DNA of 64,000 bases from Ignavibacteria bacterium (GCA_021286645.1 JAJTBZ010000097.1:62001-126000), one strand, 5' to 3'; positions 46,523-57,429 are shown, counted from the first letter of the stretch. The notes: generated from the sequence alone by a model not told the origin. Numbers and translations are program-made.

Positions 46523-47412
46523 TTCCGGTATACAACAGGGAAAAACTAATTGCCCGGGCAATAGAATCGTCGAAAAGGCAAACCTATGCCAATATAGAGA
46601 TCATCATTGCTGATAATTGCAGTACCGATGGTACATGGCAAGTATTGCAGGATTATGCGGCGGGTGACGACAGGATTAAAATTTTCCGTAATGAAACCAA
46701 TATCGGGCCGGTAAAAAACTGGCTGCGCTGCGTGGAAGAATCGCGCGGGGATTACGTGAAAATTCTCTTTTCCGATGATTGGATGGATGATGATTTTATT
46801 AGCAAGGCAGTTCAGGCCATAGAAAGCAATCACGATGTAGCTTTTGTATTTTCAAAAGTGCAAATCGTGTTTGAAGACGGGCAGCAACGTACCGGCTACG
46901 ACATTTTTCCGGAGAATACAATATTCTCCTCAAGACATTTTATAACGCTCGCGTTTCTAAATGGTAATATATCTGCCTCACCGGGTTCTGCTTTATTCCG
47001 TAGACGTGATGTGGCGAAGAATTTGCTGGTTGAATTCCCTAATGATGAAGGGCTGGTATTTAACAATCTGGGGGCCGGGAATGATTTGTTTTTGCATTTG
47101 ATGACCGCCTACGAGTATAAAAATTTGGCATATCTTTCCGATACCAGTTGTTATTTCCTTTCGCATCGAAGTAGTTTTACCATGAGCACTCCCGAAGGGC
47201 TGGGAAAATATCATAATTACGCTAAATTGTATTTTATTAATCAGACGAATGACCAGTTTTTCGCGCGCATATTCAAATCGTTCCTTATTGTACAGTCGAA
47301 AAATCAGCCCGGGCTGTATAAGAAAGTTCCCGGCAGATGGAGTTTATGGTACGTGGTGCGGCTTTCTTTACGGAAGATGATATCGATTGCAGGGACGTAT
47401 TTAAGGAAATAA
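46498..47412 (+). CDS. Glycosyltransferase family 2
   Basis: A 304-residue GT-A enzyme: VSILIPVYNREKLIARAIES, IADNCSTDGTW and LFSDDWMDDDFI (metal-binding DxD-like motif). It probably adds a sugar to the growing glycan on the cytoplasmic face. The acceptor and donor cannot be read from the sequence. It is the last gene of the glycan cluster, and 204 bp of non-coding DNA follow before dnaN. Confidence 0.88.
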   Translation: MEKLVSILIPVYNREKLIARAIESSKRQTYANIEIIIADNCSTDGTWQVLQDYAAGDDRIKIFRNETNIGPVKNWLRCVEESRGDYVKILFSDDWMDDDFISKAVQAIESNHDVAFVFSKVQIVFEDGQQRTGYDIFPENTIFSSRHFITLAFLNGNISASPGSALFRRRDVAKNLLVEFPNDEGLVFNNLGAGNDLFLHLMTAYEYKNLAYLSDTSCYFLSHRSSFTMSTPEGLGKYHNYAKLYFINQTNDQFFARIFKSFLIVQSKNQPGLYKKVPGRWSLWYVVRLSLRKMISIAGTYLRK

Positions 47413-47616
47413 ACCGATTCCCGAGACAGCAGGGACACGTTCTGATTTAGGCCGGGAACCACGCTTTACAGCCCCTTTCGCCAGCCCCCCCGCTCATAAG
47501 CAGTAAACCTGAAAAAAATGTTAAAAAAAGCGGTTTTAAGCGAGAAAAATGAATATTTTCTTGCATGGAATTAGCCGGTTTTTTCGTATTTTTCCCTGTT
47601 ATAACGGAGAAAAAAT

Positions 47617-48726
47617 ATGAAATTTTCAATCAATAGTACTTCATTAGAAAAGCTTCTGAGTAAGGTTATTCCGGCCATCCCACCGCGGACGCCAATGCCT
47701 GTAATTGAGAACTTTTTATTTCAGATTCAGGAGAACCTGTTAACAGTAACCGGTACAGATTTGGACATGTTTATAACCTGCACCATGAGCATAGATGCAG
47801 ATGGAGAGTTCGAATCAATTATTCCTGCACGCTTGTTTTATGATTTAGTGCGTTCGATACCGGATAGCATTATTAACTTTGAAGTGACGGGAAACGGCAG
47901 CCTGAACATGCGTACCGACTTCGGTTCGTATCAGATTGGATATGCGGATTCATCGCAGTTCCCACAGGTACCCGCTATTACCTATACCAAGCAGGTTACC
48001 ATTATTGGCAGCGTATTAAAAAATGCAATCGATTTAACCTCATTCGCTGTCAGCAAAGAACCTATGCGTCCCGCTATGACCGGTATCTTGTTTGACTTTA
48101 CCGATGAAGGCCTGAAATTTGTTGCTACCGACGGGCACCGTTTGGTACGGTTTATTTATAAACCGCTTACATTTGAAGAAGCAGATCAGATAGTTGTACC
48201 GATTAAGGCAGTTGATGTATTACTGAAATTTGCCGGCGATTCACCGGTCTCGATTTCATATACGAATTCGAACATATTATTCCGTTTTGGCGAAATTACA
48301 ATGATTTCCAGCCTGATAAATCAGAAATATCCGGCATATAATTCCGTTATACCGTTAGAGAACGATAATCTGTTAACACTTGATAAAAAACCACTTATCG
48401 GTGCAGTGAAGCGTATGCTTTTATTCGATTCATCGAACTTCCCGAAAGTGAAAATTGGATTAAGCGAAAACATGGTGGAAATTTCATCGGAAGATATCGA
48501 TAAGGGGTCGCGCGGAACTGAAACATTGCAGTGCGATTACACCGGTGTACCGATGGAGATAGCATTTAATACACACTTCCTGTACGATATATTATCGCAC
48601 ATGGAGCAGGAAAAATTGGTATTTCGATTTGAATCACCCAGCAGGGCGTCATTAATTGAAGGAGCCGAAGCCGCAGAGGATAGAGAAATCCTTATGCTGC
48701 TTATGCCTGTACGATTGAATGTGTAA
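47617..48726 (+). CDS. dnaN: DNA polymerase III sliding clamp (beta subunit)
   Basis: A 369-residue clamp protein with the three-domain beta-clamp pattern (MKFSINSTSLEKLLSKVIPA, FVATDGHRLVR, and the C-terminal MLLMPVRL). AACGGAG lies upstream of the ATG. In most bacteria dnaA is just before dnaN; here the glycan cluster is. Confidence 0.95.
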   Translation: MKFSINSTSLEKLLSKVIPAIPPRTPMPVIENFLFQIQENLLTVTGTDLDMFITCTMSIDADGEFESIIPARLFYDLVRSIPDSIINFEVTGNGSLNMRTDFGSYQIGYADSSQFPQVPAITYTKQVTIIGSVLKNAIDLTSFAVSKEPMRPAMTGILFDFTDEGLKFVATDGHRLVRFIYKPLTFEEADQIVVPIKAVDVLLKFAGDSPVSISYTNSNILFRFGEITMISSLINQKYPAYNSVIPLENDNLLTLDKKPLIGAVKRMLLFDSSNFPKVKIGLSENMVEISSEDIDKGSRGTETLQCDYTGVPMEIAFNTHFLYDILSHMEQEKLVFRFESPSRASLIEGAEAAEDREILMLLMPVRLNV

Positions 48727-48729
48727 AGG

Positions 48730-49839
48730 ATGATTGTTCGTTCTCTATCATTACGAAATTTTCGAATACATCAGAGCAGTTCAATCGATTTTTCGGATAC
48801 ATTAAATTTTATTGTTGGTGGCAATGGCGAAGGAAAGACGAGTCTTCTTGAAGGGTTGTATTTCCTTTGTACCACCAGAAATTTTAAGGCGGCAGCTGAT
48901 AATGAGCTGCTGCGATTTGGCGAAGAGTCGTATGAGGTAAATGGTATTTTTCAGGATACCACAATACGGAAAGCACGAATTTATTATTCAGCGGCCGATA
49001 CCAAAAGACATTATTTACTAGATGGCAAATCGATTACACGGGCAACCGATGTCATCGGAAAGTTTCCGGTAGTATTATTAACGCCGGAAGATCACCAGTT
49101 GACGCAGGGTGGGCCGGCAGACCGACGGAAATTTATTGATTCCGTGATCTCCCAATCCAATGTTTTTTACCTGAGCACTCTCATAGAGTACAACCGAATA
49201 ATAAAACAGCGGTCGGCCTTGCTGAACTTGCTTAGGGAGCAGCGTCGGCATGATTATCTGGTAGAACTGGATGCGTGGGACGAATTGCTTGTAAAGACCG
49301 GAACAACGATAATAGAAATCCGGCAACAGTTCATTGAAGAGTTTAATCAGTTTATTTGCGAGGCGTATTCGCATATTATGCCGGGCGAAGAACAACCGGT
49401 AATATTATACCCGTTACTGCAAGGCAGTACAGAGATAGTAACCGAGTCGATTTTTGCCGAGCGGCTCGCGAAACGCAGGGAGGAAGAAATACGCCGGGCG
49501 GCTAATCTGACGGGTCCGCACCGTGACGACTTTATTTTTATGGTAAATAATACCGCTTTGAAAACATACGGTTCACAGGGGCAGCATAAAACATTTCAAA
49601 CTGCCTTACGGTTCGCTGAATTCTTCTATCTGAAAATGAAGGCTGGCACTACACCGATCTTTTTGCTTGATGATGTTTTCGGTGAACTGGATACGAAACG
49701 TTCCTCTCGAATAAGTGAATATTTGAAAACAGTGGGCCAGGCGTTTATTACCATCACTGATTTTTCCAATTACCGGTTTCTGGCAAAATCGGAACATGAT
49801 GCAACTATTATGGTATCGCGCGGGAGTATCGGAATATGA
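48730..49839 (+). CDS. recF: DNA replication and repair protein RecF
   Basis: A 369-residue SMC-like ATPase that loads RecA at gaps with RecO and RecR. Walker A: VGGNGEGKTSLLEGLYFLCT; RecF signatures LLTPEDHQLTQGGPADRRKF and GPHRDDF; Walker B FLLDDVFGELD. It starts three bases after dnaN and overlaps the DUF721 gene by four. Confidence 0.95.
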   Translation: MIVRSLSLRNFRIHQSSSIDFSDTLNFIVGGNGEGKTSLLEGLYFLCTTRNFKAAADNELLRFGEESYEVNGIFQDTTIRKARIYYSAADTKRHYLLDGKSITRATDVIGKFPVVLLTPEDHQLTQGGPADRRKFIDSVISQSNVFYLSTLIEYNRIIKQRSALLNLLREQRRHDYLVELDAWDELLVKTGTTIIEIRQQFIEEFNQFICEAYSHIMPGEEQPVILYPLLQGSTEIVTESIFAERLAKRREEEIRRAANLTGPHRDDFIFMVNNTALKTYGSQGQHKTFQTALRFAEFFYLKMKAGTTPIFLLDDVFGELDTKRSSRISEYLKTVGQAFITITDFSNYRFLAKSEHDATIMVSRGSIGI

Positions 49840-50123
49840 ACGAATCATATCGAAGATTAGGCAGCATCCTTCAGGTAGACCCCGAATGGAGGAAGCTTCG
49901 CGAAATGGTAAGCTCGCAGGAGGTGGTGGATAAATTTTTTGAAATCTGTCCGCAGTTTATCGGACACGTGGTGCCCATAAAGATGCAGAAGCAAGTATTA
50001 ACACTTGCTGTAGAGAACGCGGTATTAAGAAGCGAAATCAAGTTCCATGAACAGGAATTGATTCAAAAGATAAATGAATTTTTTAATGACCAACGGATTG
50101 ATAAAATCAAATTCCAGGCATGA
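49836..50123 (+). CDS. DUF721 protein (DciA-like helicase loader)
   Basis: A 95-residue DUF721 domain (VVDKFFEICPQFIGHVVPIK, then VLTLAVENAVLRSEIKFHE). DciA proteins load or control the replicative helicase in bacteria without DnaC. Its place in a dnaN-recF-gyrB run fits. The short size means only the core domain is present. Confidence 0.85.
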   Translation: MNESYRRLGSILQVDPEWRKLREMVSSQEVVDKFFEICPQFIGHVVPIKMQKQVLTLAVENAVLRSEIKFHEQELIQKINEFFNDQRIDKIKFQA

Positions 50124-50149
50124 GTTTTTATTAAGTTAGTGAGATAAAA

Positions 50150-52129
50150 ATGGCAAGTATGACCGAAATAGCAGCGCAAGATTATAGCGCTAAAAATATT
50201 AACGTGTTAAAAGGGCTTGAAGCAGTTCGCAAGCGCCCCGCCATGTATATTGGCGATATAGGCGTGCGCGGTTTGCACCACCTGATTAACGAAGTGGTCG
50301 ATAACAGTATTGATGAAGCCCTGGGTGGTTTTTGCGATACCATAAGCGTTGTAATTAACATGGATGGCAGCGTTACCGTAGAAGATAACGGGCGCGGTAT
50401 TCCGGTTGATATTCACCCTGAAGAAAAACGCTCTGCATTGGAAGTTGTAATGACGGTACTCCATGCCGGCGGTAAATTTGATAAATCATCCTATAAAGTA
50501 TCCGGCGGTTTGCACGGAGTGGGCGTTTCGGTAGTAAATGCTCTTTCTGAATGGCTGCGCGTTGAAGTACGCCGTGAAGAGCAAATATATTATCAGGAAT
50601 ACAGAATGGGCGATCCGGTAAGTAAAGTGGCTGTAATAGGCAAACTGAAAAAACCGGAAACAGGTACCCGAATTACGTTTATGCCCGATAAGTCTATTTT
50701 CAAACAAACGAAATTCAAATTTGATACTGTAGCAGAACGTATGCGCGAATTAGCATACCTGAATAAGACCGTTTCAATTGAAGTGAGAGATGAAATTGAA
50801 AATGAACAGGAAATTTTCCATTTCAAAGGCGGTATCATGGAATTCGTTAAATATCTCGATGCCTCCCGTGAAGCGCTCCATAAACCGGTTTACATTGAAG
50901 GTGAAAAAGATGGTACCCCGATTGAAATCGCTTTTCAATACAACTCAGGTTTTTCCGAAAATATTTGCAGTTACGTAAACAATATTAATACGCACGAAGG
51001 TGGTACACACCTTATTGGTTTTAAGTCGGCATTAACCCGAACGTTTAATAACTACGCGTCCAAAAATAATCTTATTAAAGATTCTAAAATATCGCTAACG
51101 GGTGATGATTTTCGTGAAGGTCTTACCGGAGTAATCTCGATAAAAGTGCATGAACCGCAGTTTGAAGGACAAACGAAAACAAAGCTTGGTAACAGCGAAA
51201 TTAAATCGGCGGTTGAAACATTAGTAAATGAAAAACTGGCTGAATACCTGGAAGAAAACCCGGGTGTCGGTAAAAAAATTATTGAAAAATCATTACGCGC
51301 GGCTGAAGCCCGCGAAGCTGCCCGTAAGGCCCGTGATTTAGCCCGTAGAAAAAATGCTCTGGAAAGCTTTGACTTACCCGGCAAGCTGGCCGATTGCTCA
51401 ATTACCGATCCTGAACATTGTGAAATATTCATCGTTGAAGGTGACTCGGCAGGCGGCTCTGCAAAGCAGGGACGTGACCGCCGCTTTCAGGCTATATTAC
51501 CTTTGAAAGGAAAGATACTTAACGTTGAAAAAGCAAAGTTAACCAAGATACTGGAAAACAACGAAATTAAAGCAATTGTTGCGGCTATGGGCGCGGGCAT
51601 TGGAACCGAATTTTCGATTGACCGCCTGCGGTACGGCAGAATTATACTTATGACCGATGCTGACGTTGACGGAAGCCATATCAGAACGCTTTTGTTAACA
51701 TTCTTATACCGCCATATGAAAGATCTTATTACTCAGGGTAATGTGTATATTGCCCAGCCCCCGTTATATCGGTTGAAAAAGGGCAAAGAAGAGTATTACG
51801 CCTATGATGACTCGGAACGAGATGAAATATTGAAACGCCTGAAAGCAAATGTAATTTCTGTAGAAGAAGCTGAAATCGAGAATGAAAACGAGGTTGAAGC
51901 TAAAGTTAAAGGTGTAACAATTTCGCGTTATAAAGGTTTGGGAGAAATGAATCCCGAGCAGTTATGGCAAACCACCATGAACCCGGATACACGCACGCTG
52001 TTACAGGTAACGCTTGAAAGCGCGGCAGCAGCGGATAAAATATTCGAGACTCTTATGGGAGATGAAGTTGAACCCCGCCGCGAGTTCATTGAAAAACACG
52101 CGAAATATGTTCGTAACCTTGATATTTAA
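50150..52129 (+). CDS. gyrB: DNA gyrase subunit B
   Basis: A 659-residue ATPase subunit. GHKL motifs EVVDNSIDEALGG, VEDNGRGIPVDIH and YKVSGGLHGVGVSVVNALS; Toprim motifs EGDSAGGSAKQGRDRRFQA and TDADVDGSHIRTLLLTF. Length is normal. It is 26 bp after the DUF721 gene and 29 bp before gyrA. Confidence 0.97.
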   Translation: MASMTEIAAQDYSAKNINVLKGLEAVRKRPAMYIGDIGVRGLHHLINEVVDNSIDEALGGFCDTISVVINMDGSVTVEDNGRGIPVDIHPEEKRSALEVVMTVLHAGGKFDKSSYKVSGGLHGVGVSVVNALSEWLRVEVRREEQIYYQEYRMGDPVSKVAVIGKLKKPETGTRITFMPDKSIFKQTKFKFDTVAERMRELAYLNKTVSIEVRDEIENEQEIFHFKGGIMEFVKYLDASREALHKPVYIEGEKDGTPIEIAFQYNSGFSENICSYVNNINTHEGGTHLIGFKSALTRTFNNYASKNNLIKDSKISLTGDDFREGLTGVISIKVHEPQFEGQTKTKLGNSEIKSAVETLVNEKLAEYLEENPGVGKKIIEKSLRAAEAREAARKARDLARRKNALESFDLPGKLADCSITDPEHCEIFIVEGDSAGGSAKQGRDRRFQAILPLKGKILNVEKAKLTKILENNEIKAIVAAMGAGIGTEFSIDRLRYGRIILMTDADVDGSHIRTLLLTFLYRHMKDLITQGNVYIAQPPLYRLKKGKEEYYAYDDSERDEILKRLKANVISVEEAEIENENEVEAKVKGVTISRYKGLGEMNPEQLWQTTMNPDTRTLLQVTLESAAAADKIFETLMGDEVEPRREFIEKHAKYVRNLDI

Positions 52130-52158
52130 GTAGTTGAAAGAATTGAACAGAGATATAT

Positions 52159-54621
52159 ATGTCACAACCAATGTTTGATAAAATTATTCCGATTTCACTT
52201 GAAGAAGAGATGAAGTCGTCTTATATCGACTATTCGATGTCGGTAATTGTATCGCGCGCGCTGCCCGATGTTCGCGATGGCCTTAAGCCTGTTCACCGGC
52301 GCGTATTGTTCGGTATGAGCGAGTTAGGGAACACACATAATAAACCGTATAAAAAATCCGCGAGAATCGTGGGTGAGGTTCTTGGTAAGTACCACCCGCA
52401 TGGCGATTCGGCCGTGTATGATACGATGGTTCGTATGGAGCAGGATTTCAGTTTGCGCTACCCGTTAATCGACGGGCAGGGTAACTTTGGTTCTGTTGAC
52501 GGTGACTCCGCAGCAGCAATGAGGTACACAGAAGCACGCATGTCCCGTATTGCCGATGAAATGCTGCGTGACCTTGATAAAAACACCGTGGATTTTTCAC
52601 CTAACTTTGATGATACGCTGCAGGAACCCAAAGTACTGCCCGCGTATTTACCAAACCTGCTTGTTAATGGTTCAAGTGGTATTGCAGTTGGTATGGCTAC
52701 CAATATTCCGCCGCATAACCTGTGCGAGGTAATAGATGGTTTAATAGCGCTTATTAAAAACCCGGAAATACCCATTGAAAAAATCATGAAACATATTACC
52801 GCTCCCGATTTTCCCACAGGCGGTATTATTTTTGGGTATGAAGGAGTTCGCGAGGCCTATATGACCGGCCGCGGCCGTATTATTGTACGTGCCAAGGCTA
52901 ATATTGAAACGATGAAAAACAATCGTGAAAATATTATTATTACCGAGCTGCCGTACCAGGTAAATAAGGCTAACCTTATCGAAAAAATTGCCGAGCTGGT
53001 AAAAGAAGGTAAGCTGGAAAATATCTCGAATATTCGTGATGAATCCGATCGTGACGGTATGCGTGTTGTTATTGAGCTAAAACGCGATGCACAGCCGCCG
53101 GTAGTTTTGAACCAGTTGTTTAAGCATACGCAAATGCAAACCACGTTCGGCGTTATTATGCTGGCGTTGGTAAATGGCGTGCCGAAAGTTCTTACTATCA
53201 AAGAAGTTATGCAGCACTTCCTGAAACATCGTATGGAAGTTTTGATTCGCAGAACAAAATTTGAACTTGAAGCGGCAGAACGTCGTGCACATATTTTAGA
53301 AGGTTACATCATCGCGCTGGATAATATCGACGAAGTTATCGAGACAATTAAGAAATCGCGCGATGTTGAGACTGCTAAAAATAACTTAATGCGCAAATTC
53401 AAGCTTAGCGAAATTCAGGCGAAAGCAATTCTGGATATGCGTTTGCAGCGCCTTACCGGTCTGGAACGCAAGAAGATAGAAGACGAATATCGTGAAGTTA
53501 TTAAATTAATCGAAAAATTACGCGGTATTTTGGATAGCGAAGAAAAACGGTACCTGATAATTCGTGATGAATTATTGGTTATTAAAGAAAAATATGGCGA
53601 CGACCGCAGAACGGAAATCGTATATAACTACGAAGAATTCTCGCTTGAAGATATGATAGCTGAAGAAGACGTAGTAGTAACCATTTCTCACCGTGGTTTC
53701 ATTAAGCGTTTCCCGGTAAGCGGCTACCGTAAGCAGGGAAGAGGCGGTAAAGGCGTAACCGGCGCAACCACATCGGATGATGACTTTATCGAACATATGT
53801 TTATTGCTTCAACGCACCAGTACATAATGTTCTTTACCGATAAGGGTAAATGCTATTGGCTGAAGGTACATGCAGTGCCGGAAGGCGGCAGGGCAACAAA
53901 GGGCCGGTCAATCCTTAACCTTATCGAGAAGGAAAAAGAAGAAAAGATTTCCGCTTTTGTATGCGTGAAGGACTTTACCGATGATCAGTTTATTATTATG
54001 TGTACCGAGCAGGGTGTTGTGAAGAAAACCGTGCTTTCCGCGTATGGTAATGTACGTCGTGGTGGAATAGCGGCAATTAACCTGAATGACAGCGATAAGC
54101 TTATTGGTGTAAAACTTTCTGATGGTACTCACGATATCGTAATTGGTACGGCGCATGGTTATGCAATCCGTTTCCATGAAAGCGACGTTCGTGATATGGG
54201 CAGAACAGCTACCGGTGTACGCGGTATTAATCTGGAAAAGAAAGATCGTGTAGTCGGTCTGCTTGCCATAAAACGCCAGTCGACGGTATTGGTTGTTACG
54301 CAGCATGGTTACGGCAAGCGCTCGGATATTAATGATTACCGCACTACTCACCGTGGCGGTAAGGGCGTTATAACCGTTAAGTGTAATGATAAAATTGGCG
54401 ATATGATTGCGATGATGGAAGTAACCGATTCCGAAGAACTGGTTATTATCTCCACCAAGGGCATGGTAATCCGCCAGAGCATTAAAGAGTTACGTGTTAT
54501 GGGCAGAAATACCCAGGGTAACCGTCTGATTCGTCTGAAAGAAGGCGATTCTATTGCCGATATAGCTAAAGTTGTACCGGATGACGATGCAACTGAAGGC
54601 GGCGAAGAAGCAGCGGAGTAA
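52159..54621 (+). CDS. gyrA: DNA gyrase subunit A
   Basis: An 820-residue subunit that cuts and rejoins DNA. Quinolone-region motif [15 protein letters not shown] (serine, the sensitive form), active-site tyrosine in [10 protein letters not shown], and the C-terminal pinwheel with the GyrA box QGRGGKG, which marks gyrase rather than topoisomerase IV. A short acidic tail ends the protein. A strong terminator follows. Confidence 0.97.
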   Translation: MSQPMFDKIIPISLEEEMKSSYIDYSMSVIVSRALPDVRDGLKPVHRRVLFGMSELGNTHNKPYKKSARIVGEVLGKYHPHGDSAVYDTMVRMEQDFSLRYPLIDGQGNFGSVDGDSAAAMRYTEARMSRIADEMLRDLDKNTVDFSPNFDDTLQEPKVLPAYLPNLLVNGSSGIAVGMATNIPPHNLCEVIDGLIALIKNPEIPIEKIMKHITAPDFPTGGIIFGYEGVREAYMTGRGRIIVRAKANIETMKNNRENIIITELPYQVNKANLIEKIAELVKEGKLENISNIRDESDRDGMRVVIELKRDAQPPVVLNQLFKHTQMQTTFGVIMLALVNGVPKVLTIKEVMQHFLKHRMEVLIRRTKFELEAAERRAHILEGYIIALDNIDEVIETIKKSRDVETAKNNLMRKFKLSEIQAKAILDMRLQRLTGLERKKIEDEYREVIKLIEKLRGILDSEEKRYLIIRDELLVIKEKYGDDRRTEIVYNYEEFSLEDMIAEEDVVVTISHRGFIKRFPVSGYRKQGRGGKGVTGATTSDDDFIEHMFIASTHQYIMFFTDKGKCYWLKVHAVPEGGRATKGRSILNLIEKEKEEKISAFVCVKDFTDDQFIIMCTEQGVVKKTVLSAYGNVRRGGIAAINLNDSDKLIGVKLSDGTHDIVIGTAHGYAIRFHESDVRDMGRTATGVRGINLEKKDRVVGLLAIKRQSTVLVVTQHGYGKRSDINDYRTTHRGGKGVITVKCNDKIGDMIAMMEVTDSEELVIISTKGMVIRQSIKELRVMGRNTQGNRLIRLKEGDSIADIAKVVPDDDATEGGEEAAE

Positions 54622-54653
54622 CTCAACTCATTAATGCCTAAGCATTTACAATT

Positions 54654-54688
54654 AAGCCCCTTATGCCGGCAAGGCATGAGGGGCTTTT
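54654..54688 (+). terminator. Rho-independent terminator after gyrA
   Basis: A 14-bp stem with one G-T pair (AAGCCCCTTATGCC, loop GGCAA, GGCATGAGGGGCTT) followed by TT and a mixed tail. It ends the dnaN-recF-dciA-gyrB-gyrA run. Confidence 0.88.
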
Positions 54689-54903
54689 GTATTTATGATA
54701 AGATGGTTGAGAATGGTAATGGTGACGGGGATATGGGCTTACTTTGTGAACGGCTCACAAAAGTTGGCAGCGAAATTAAAAATCTTTCTTTTGGGGATTT
54801 ATTTAATTATATTATATGCTCATGGATTGGCTTTACTTGGAGAGGTTGCCTGTTCATGTACCCGGCATGTGGGCCGGGAGGCTTACCGATAGACAGTTAT
54901 AGT

Positions 54904-54931
54904 TTGAGCAAGGGAATTAGTTAACTATATA
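54904..54931 (+). promoter_or_regulatory. Putative promoter of the secreted protein at 54952
   Basis: TTGAGC, 16 bases, TATATA, then a short leader with GAAAGG before the ATG. Same layout as before the other type IX cargo gene. Confidence 0.4.
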
Positions 54932-54951
54932 TTATTAAATGAAAGGTACGC

Positions 54952-57429
54952 ATGAAGAAATTAAACAGATTCATGGTGTTGCTCTTTGCAGTATGCTTAA
55001 GTGGCATATTGTACGCGCAAGTTCCTGCTCCTGCCAACCTGGCGGTTGTACAGGAAGGCGGCACACAGTGGGTAGATGCGAAACTTACCTGGACAGCCCC
55101 AACCGGGGTTACCGGAGTGAAGTACACCGTTTACCGTAAAGACGGTGCTGTGGCCGATACAGGTGCTTTCAAAAAATACACATCCGGTATTTATCAGACC
55201 AACTTTGTTGACCAGTGGGTTACCCGCGGTAAAACGTATTCTTATTACGTGGTTGCAACAAAAGGAACGCAGAACAGTCCAAATTCTGATACCGTTCAAC
55301 TGGCCGTAACTGAAATTCAGTATGGTTATATAGCAGGTACGGTTACCAAAGAAGGCGCTGCTACACCTTTGGTAAAAGCGTATGTTAAAGTTATTCCTTT
55401 GGATTGGAATGCCGGCCCGGTTGATGGTTTATCAGCACAAACAGACAGCCTTGGTAACTTCAAGGTGAAAGTACTGCCTGGTAAATTCACGCTGTATTAT
55501 TCAGCTGAAGGCATGGTTCCGGAATATTATAATGATAAAGCTTCATTCGACTTAGCAGATACATTAGCTGTTGCTGCAAATGAAACCAAAACTGCAAGTG
55601 CAGCTTTAGCAGCAATTGCTCCTCCGGCTGCTCCTGTTAATCTTACCGCGGTTGCTGTTTCGCAAGGTAACCATATTGGTATTAAATTAGCATGGGCTAC
55701 TGCCAAGCATTGGTCAGATGTAACCTATATCGTATATCGTAAAGACGGTGGATTGAATGATACCGCCGCTTACAAGAAATACGATTGGGGTTTTATGGAC
55801 ACAACATATAACGACAACTGGGTTGTTCGTGGTAAAGTGTATTCATATTACGTAGTTGCTGCAAAAGGTAATTTGGTAAGTGATCCTTCCAATAAAGTTG
55901 AAGCTTCAGTTGCACCTCTTGCCTACGCAACTATTTATGGTAAGGTAACCAATGAAACATCGGGTGCCCCCATTGTAAAAGCACGCGTTCAGGTATTAGC
56001 TGCTACTTCTGCCGGCACACCGGCTGAAGGCTGCGCGCTCTATACCGATTCACTTGGTAATTACAAAGCTAAAGTAGCGGTAGGTACATACGTAGTGTAT
56101 TTCAGTGCTACCGGCATGATTTCGGAATATTATGACAATCAGGCTACTTTGCAGACTGCCAATAAAATTGCCGTTGTTGCAAATGATAGTGTAGCCGCAA
56201 ATGCTGCATTGGGTACCTTTGTTCCTCCGCCAACATATTATGTAAGCGGTAAAGTTACCAATAATGCAAATGTTGCTATGCGTGCAAATGTAACAGTTTT
56301 CAAATTACGCAGTAATACATTCCAGTATTATGCAAACGCTGCAAGAACAGACAGCCTTGGCGGTTATAAGATTAAAGTTAAAAAAGGCGATACATTAGTT
56401 GTATTCGCTCAGCCTTTGGATTATAACTACCTTCCTCAGTATTACAACCTGAAAAAAACGTTTGCTGAAGCAGACAGGGTTGTTGTAGCAGATAATGTTA
56501 CCGATATTAACTTTGTATTGGAACATAAGCCGGTATATCCTAATGGCATTAGCGGTGCAGTAAAAGATTCAGCAGGCCTCGGTATTGCAGCCCACGTTTC
56601 AGCTTACAAGCTGAAGGCAACCGGACAGGTTGAAAAAACATATGCTGTATTAGCAGATACTTTAGGTGTTTACTCATTTACGAACCTGTTACCAGGTAAG
56701 TACATTCTTCGTGTAGTTCCTATGAATGATTACCGTGCCACTTATTTCCGTTATGATGGCACCCAGGCACAGGATCGCAAAAAAGCTGATTCTGTAATGG
56801 TTGATTCTGCAGTTGTAGTTAACAACATTAACTTTGTTGTTGCACCCCGTACCAGCAGCGGTCATGGCCACATTACCGGTACAGTAAAGAATCTTTCACG
56901 TGAAGTTATTAACGGTGCATTCATGTACGCTCTCGACCAAAATGGTCAGGTAGCTTCATATGCAATTACCGATAAAAACGGTAATTATGAAATTGCCGAT
57001 CTGGCTCCCGGAATGTACTCAGTAGTTTCAGACATTCTTGGTTACAAACAATATGTTGCAGTTGATGTATCTATTGATTATGTAGCAAATTCAGAAAAAG
57101 TGCTGGCAGTTACTGTTACACCTGAAACCTACGGTACCAACGCTGTTATCGATAGCAAAGTTCCTACTTCATTTGTATTGAATCAGAACTATCCGAATCC
57201 ATTCAACCCCACAACAACCATATCCTACGCCATACCTGAAAAGATGCATGTTCGTCTTGCAGTTTATGATATGTTAGGACGTGAAGTTGCAGTTCTTGTT
57301 GATCAGGATCAGTCAGCTCAGAATTACCGTGTTGAATTTAACGCGGCAAAACTTTCATCAGGTATCTATTTCTACAAATTAGATGCTGGTAAATATTCTG
57401 TTACCAAAAAACTCACACTGATGAAATAA
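54952..57429 (+). CDS. Secreted multi-domain protein with Fn3-like and carboxypeptidase-regulatory-like modules and type IX sorting domain
   Basis: An 825-residue protein. Signal peptide MKKLNRFMVLLFAVCLSGIL; two Fn3-like modules (about residues 25-120 and 228-320; KYTVYRKDG and TYIVYRKDG mark both); five carboxypeptidase-regulatory-like beta-sandwiches (for example GTVTKEGAATPLVKAYVKV, TDSLGNYKAKV, GTVKNLSREVINGAF); and the type-A sorting domain (LNQNYPNPFNPTTTISYAI, YKLDAGKYSVTKKLTLMK). The modules suggest adhesion or scaffolding; no catalytic motif is seen. Expected outside the cell or on its surface. Confidence 0.85.
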   Translation: MKKLNRFMVLLFAVCLSGILYAQVPAPANLAVVQEGGTQWVDAKLTWTAPTGVTGVKYTVYRKDGAVADTGAFKKYTSGIYQTNFVDQWVTRGKTYSYYVVATKGTQNSPNSDTVQLAVTEIQYGYIAGTVTKEGAATPLVKAYVKVIPLDWNAGPVDGLSAQTDSLGNFKVKVLPGKFTLYYSAEGMVPEYYNDKASFDLADTLAVAANETKTASAALAAIAPPAAPVNLTAVAVSQGNHIGIKLAWATAKHWSDVTYIVYRKDGGLNDTAAYKKYDWGFMDTTYNDNWVVRGKVYSYYVVAAKGNLVSDPSNKVEASVAPLAYATIYGKVTNETSGAPIVKARVQVLAATSAGTPAEGCALYTDSLGNYKAKVAVGTYVVYFSATGMISEYYDNQATLQTANKIAVVANDSVAANAALGTFVPPPTYYVSGKVTNNANVAMRANVTVFKLRSNTFQYYANAARTDSLGGYKIKVKKGDTLVVFAQPLDYNYLPQYYNLKKTFAEADRVVVADNVTDINFVLEHKPVYPNGISGAVKDSAGLGIAAHVSAYKLKATGQVEKTYAVLADTLGVYSFTNLLPGKYILRVVPMNDYRATYFRYDGTQAQDRKKADSVMVDSAVVVNNINFVVAPRTSSGHGHITGTVKNLSREVINGAFMYALDQNGQVASYAITDKNGNYEIADLAPGMYSVVSDILGYKQYVAVDVSIDYVANSEKVLAVTVTPETYGTNAVIDSKVPTSFVLNQNYPNPFNPTTTISYAIPEKMHVRLAVYDMLGREVAVLVDQDQSAQNYRVEFNAAKLSSGIYFYKLDAGKYSVTKKLTLMK

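Larger units (their letters stand above)
54622..54951. other. Intergenic region of 330 bp with inverted repeats
   Basis: Besides the gyrA terminator and a putative promoter, it holds TTGTGA-ACGGC-TCACAA at 54744-54760 and CCCGGC-ATGTGG-GCCGGG at 54861-54878. Two short overlapping open frames exist here (for example 54695-54892, hydrophobic), but neither has a ribosome site or a recognisable protein, so I do not call them genes. Confidence 0.5.

Noticed and set aside
54695-54892. Hydrophobic 65-codon open frame
   Set aside because: It overlaps the previous frame, has no clear start signal, and its hydrophobicity may only reflect AT-rich DNA.
54634-54924. Open frame of 96 codons after gyrA
   Set aside because: It runs through the gyrA terminator hairpin, has no ribosome site and resembles no protein I know.
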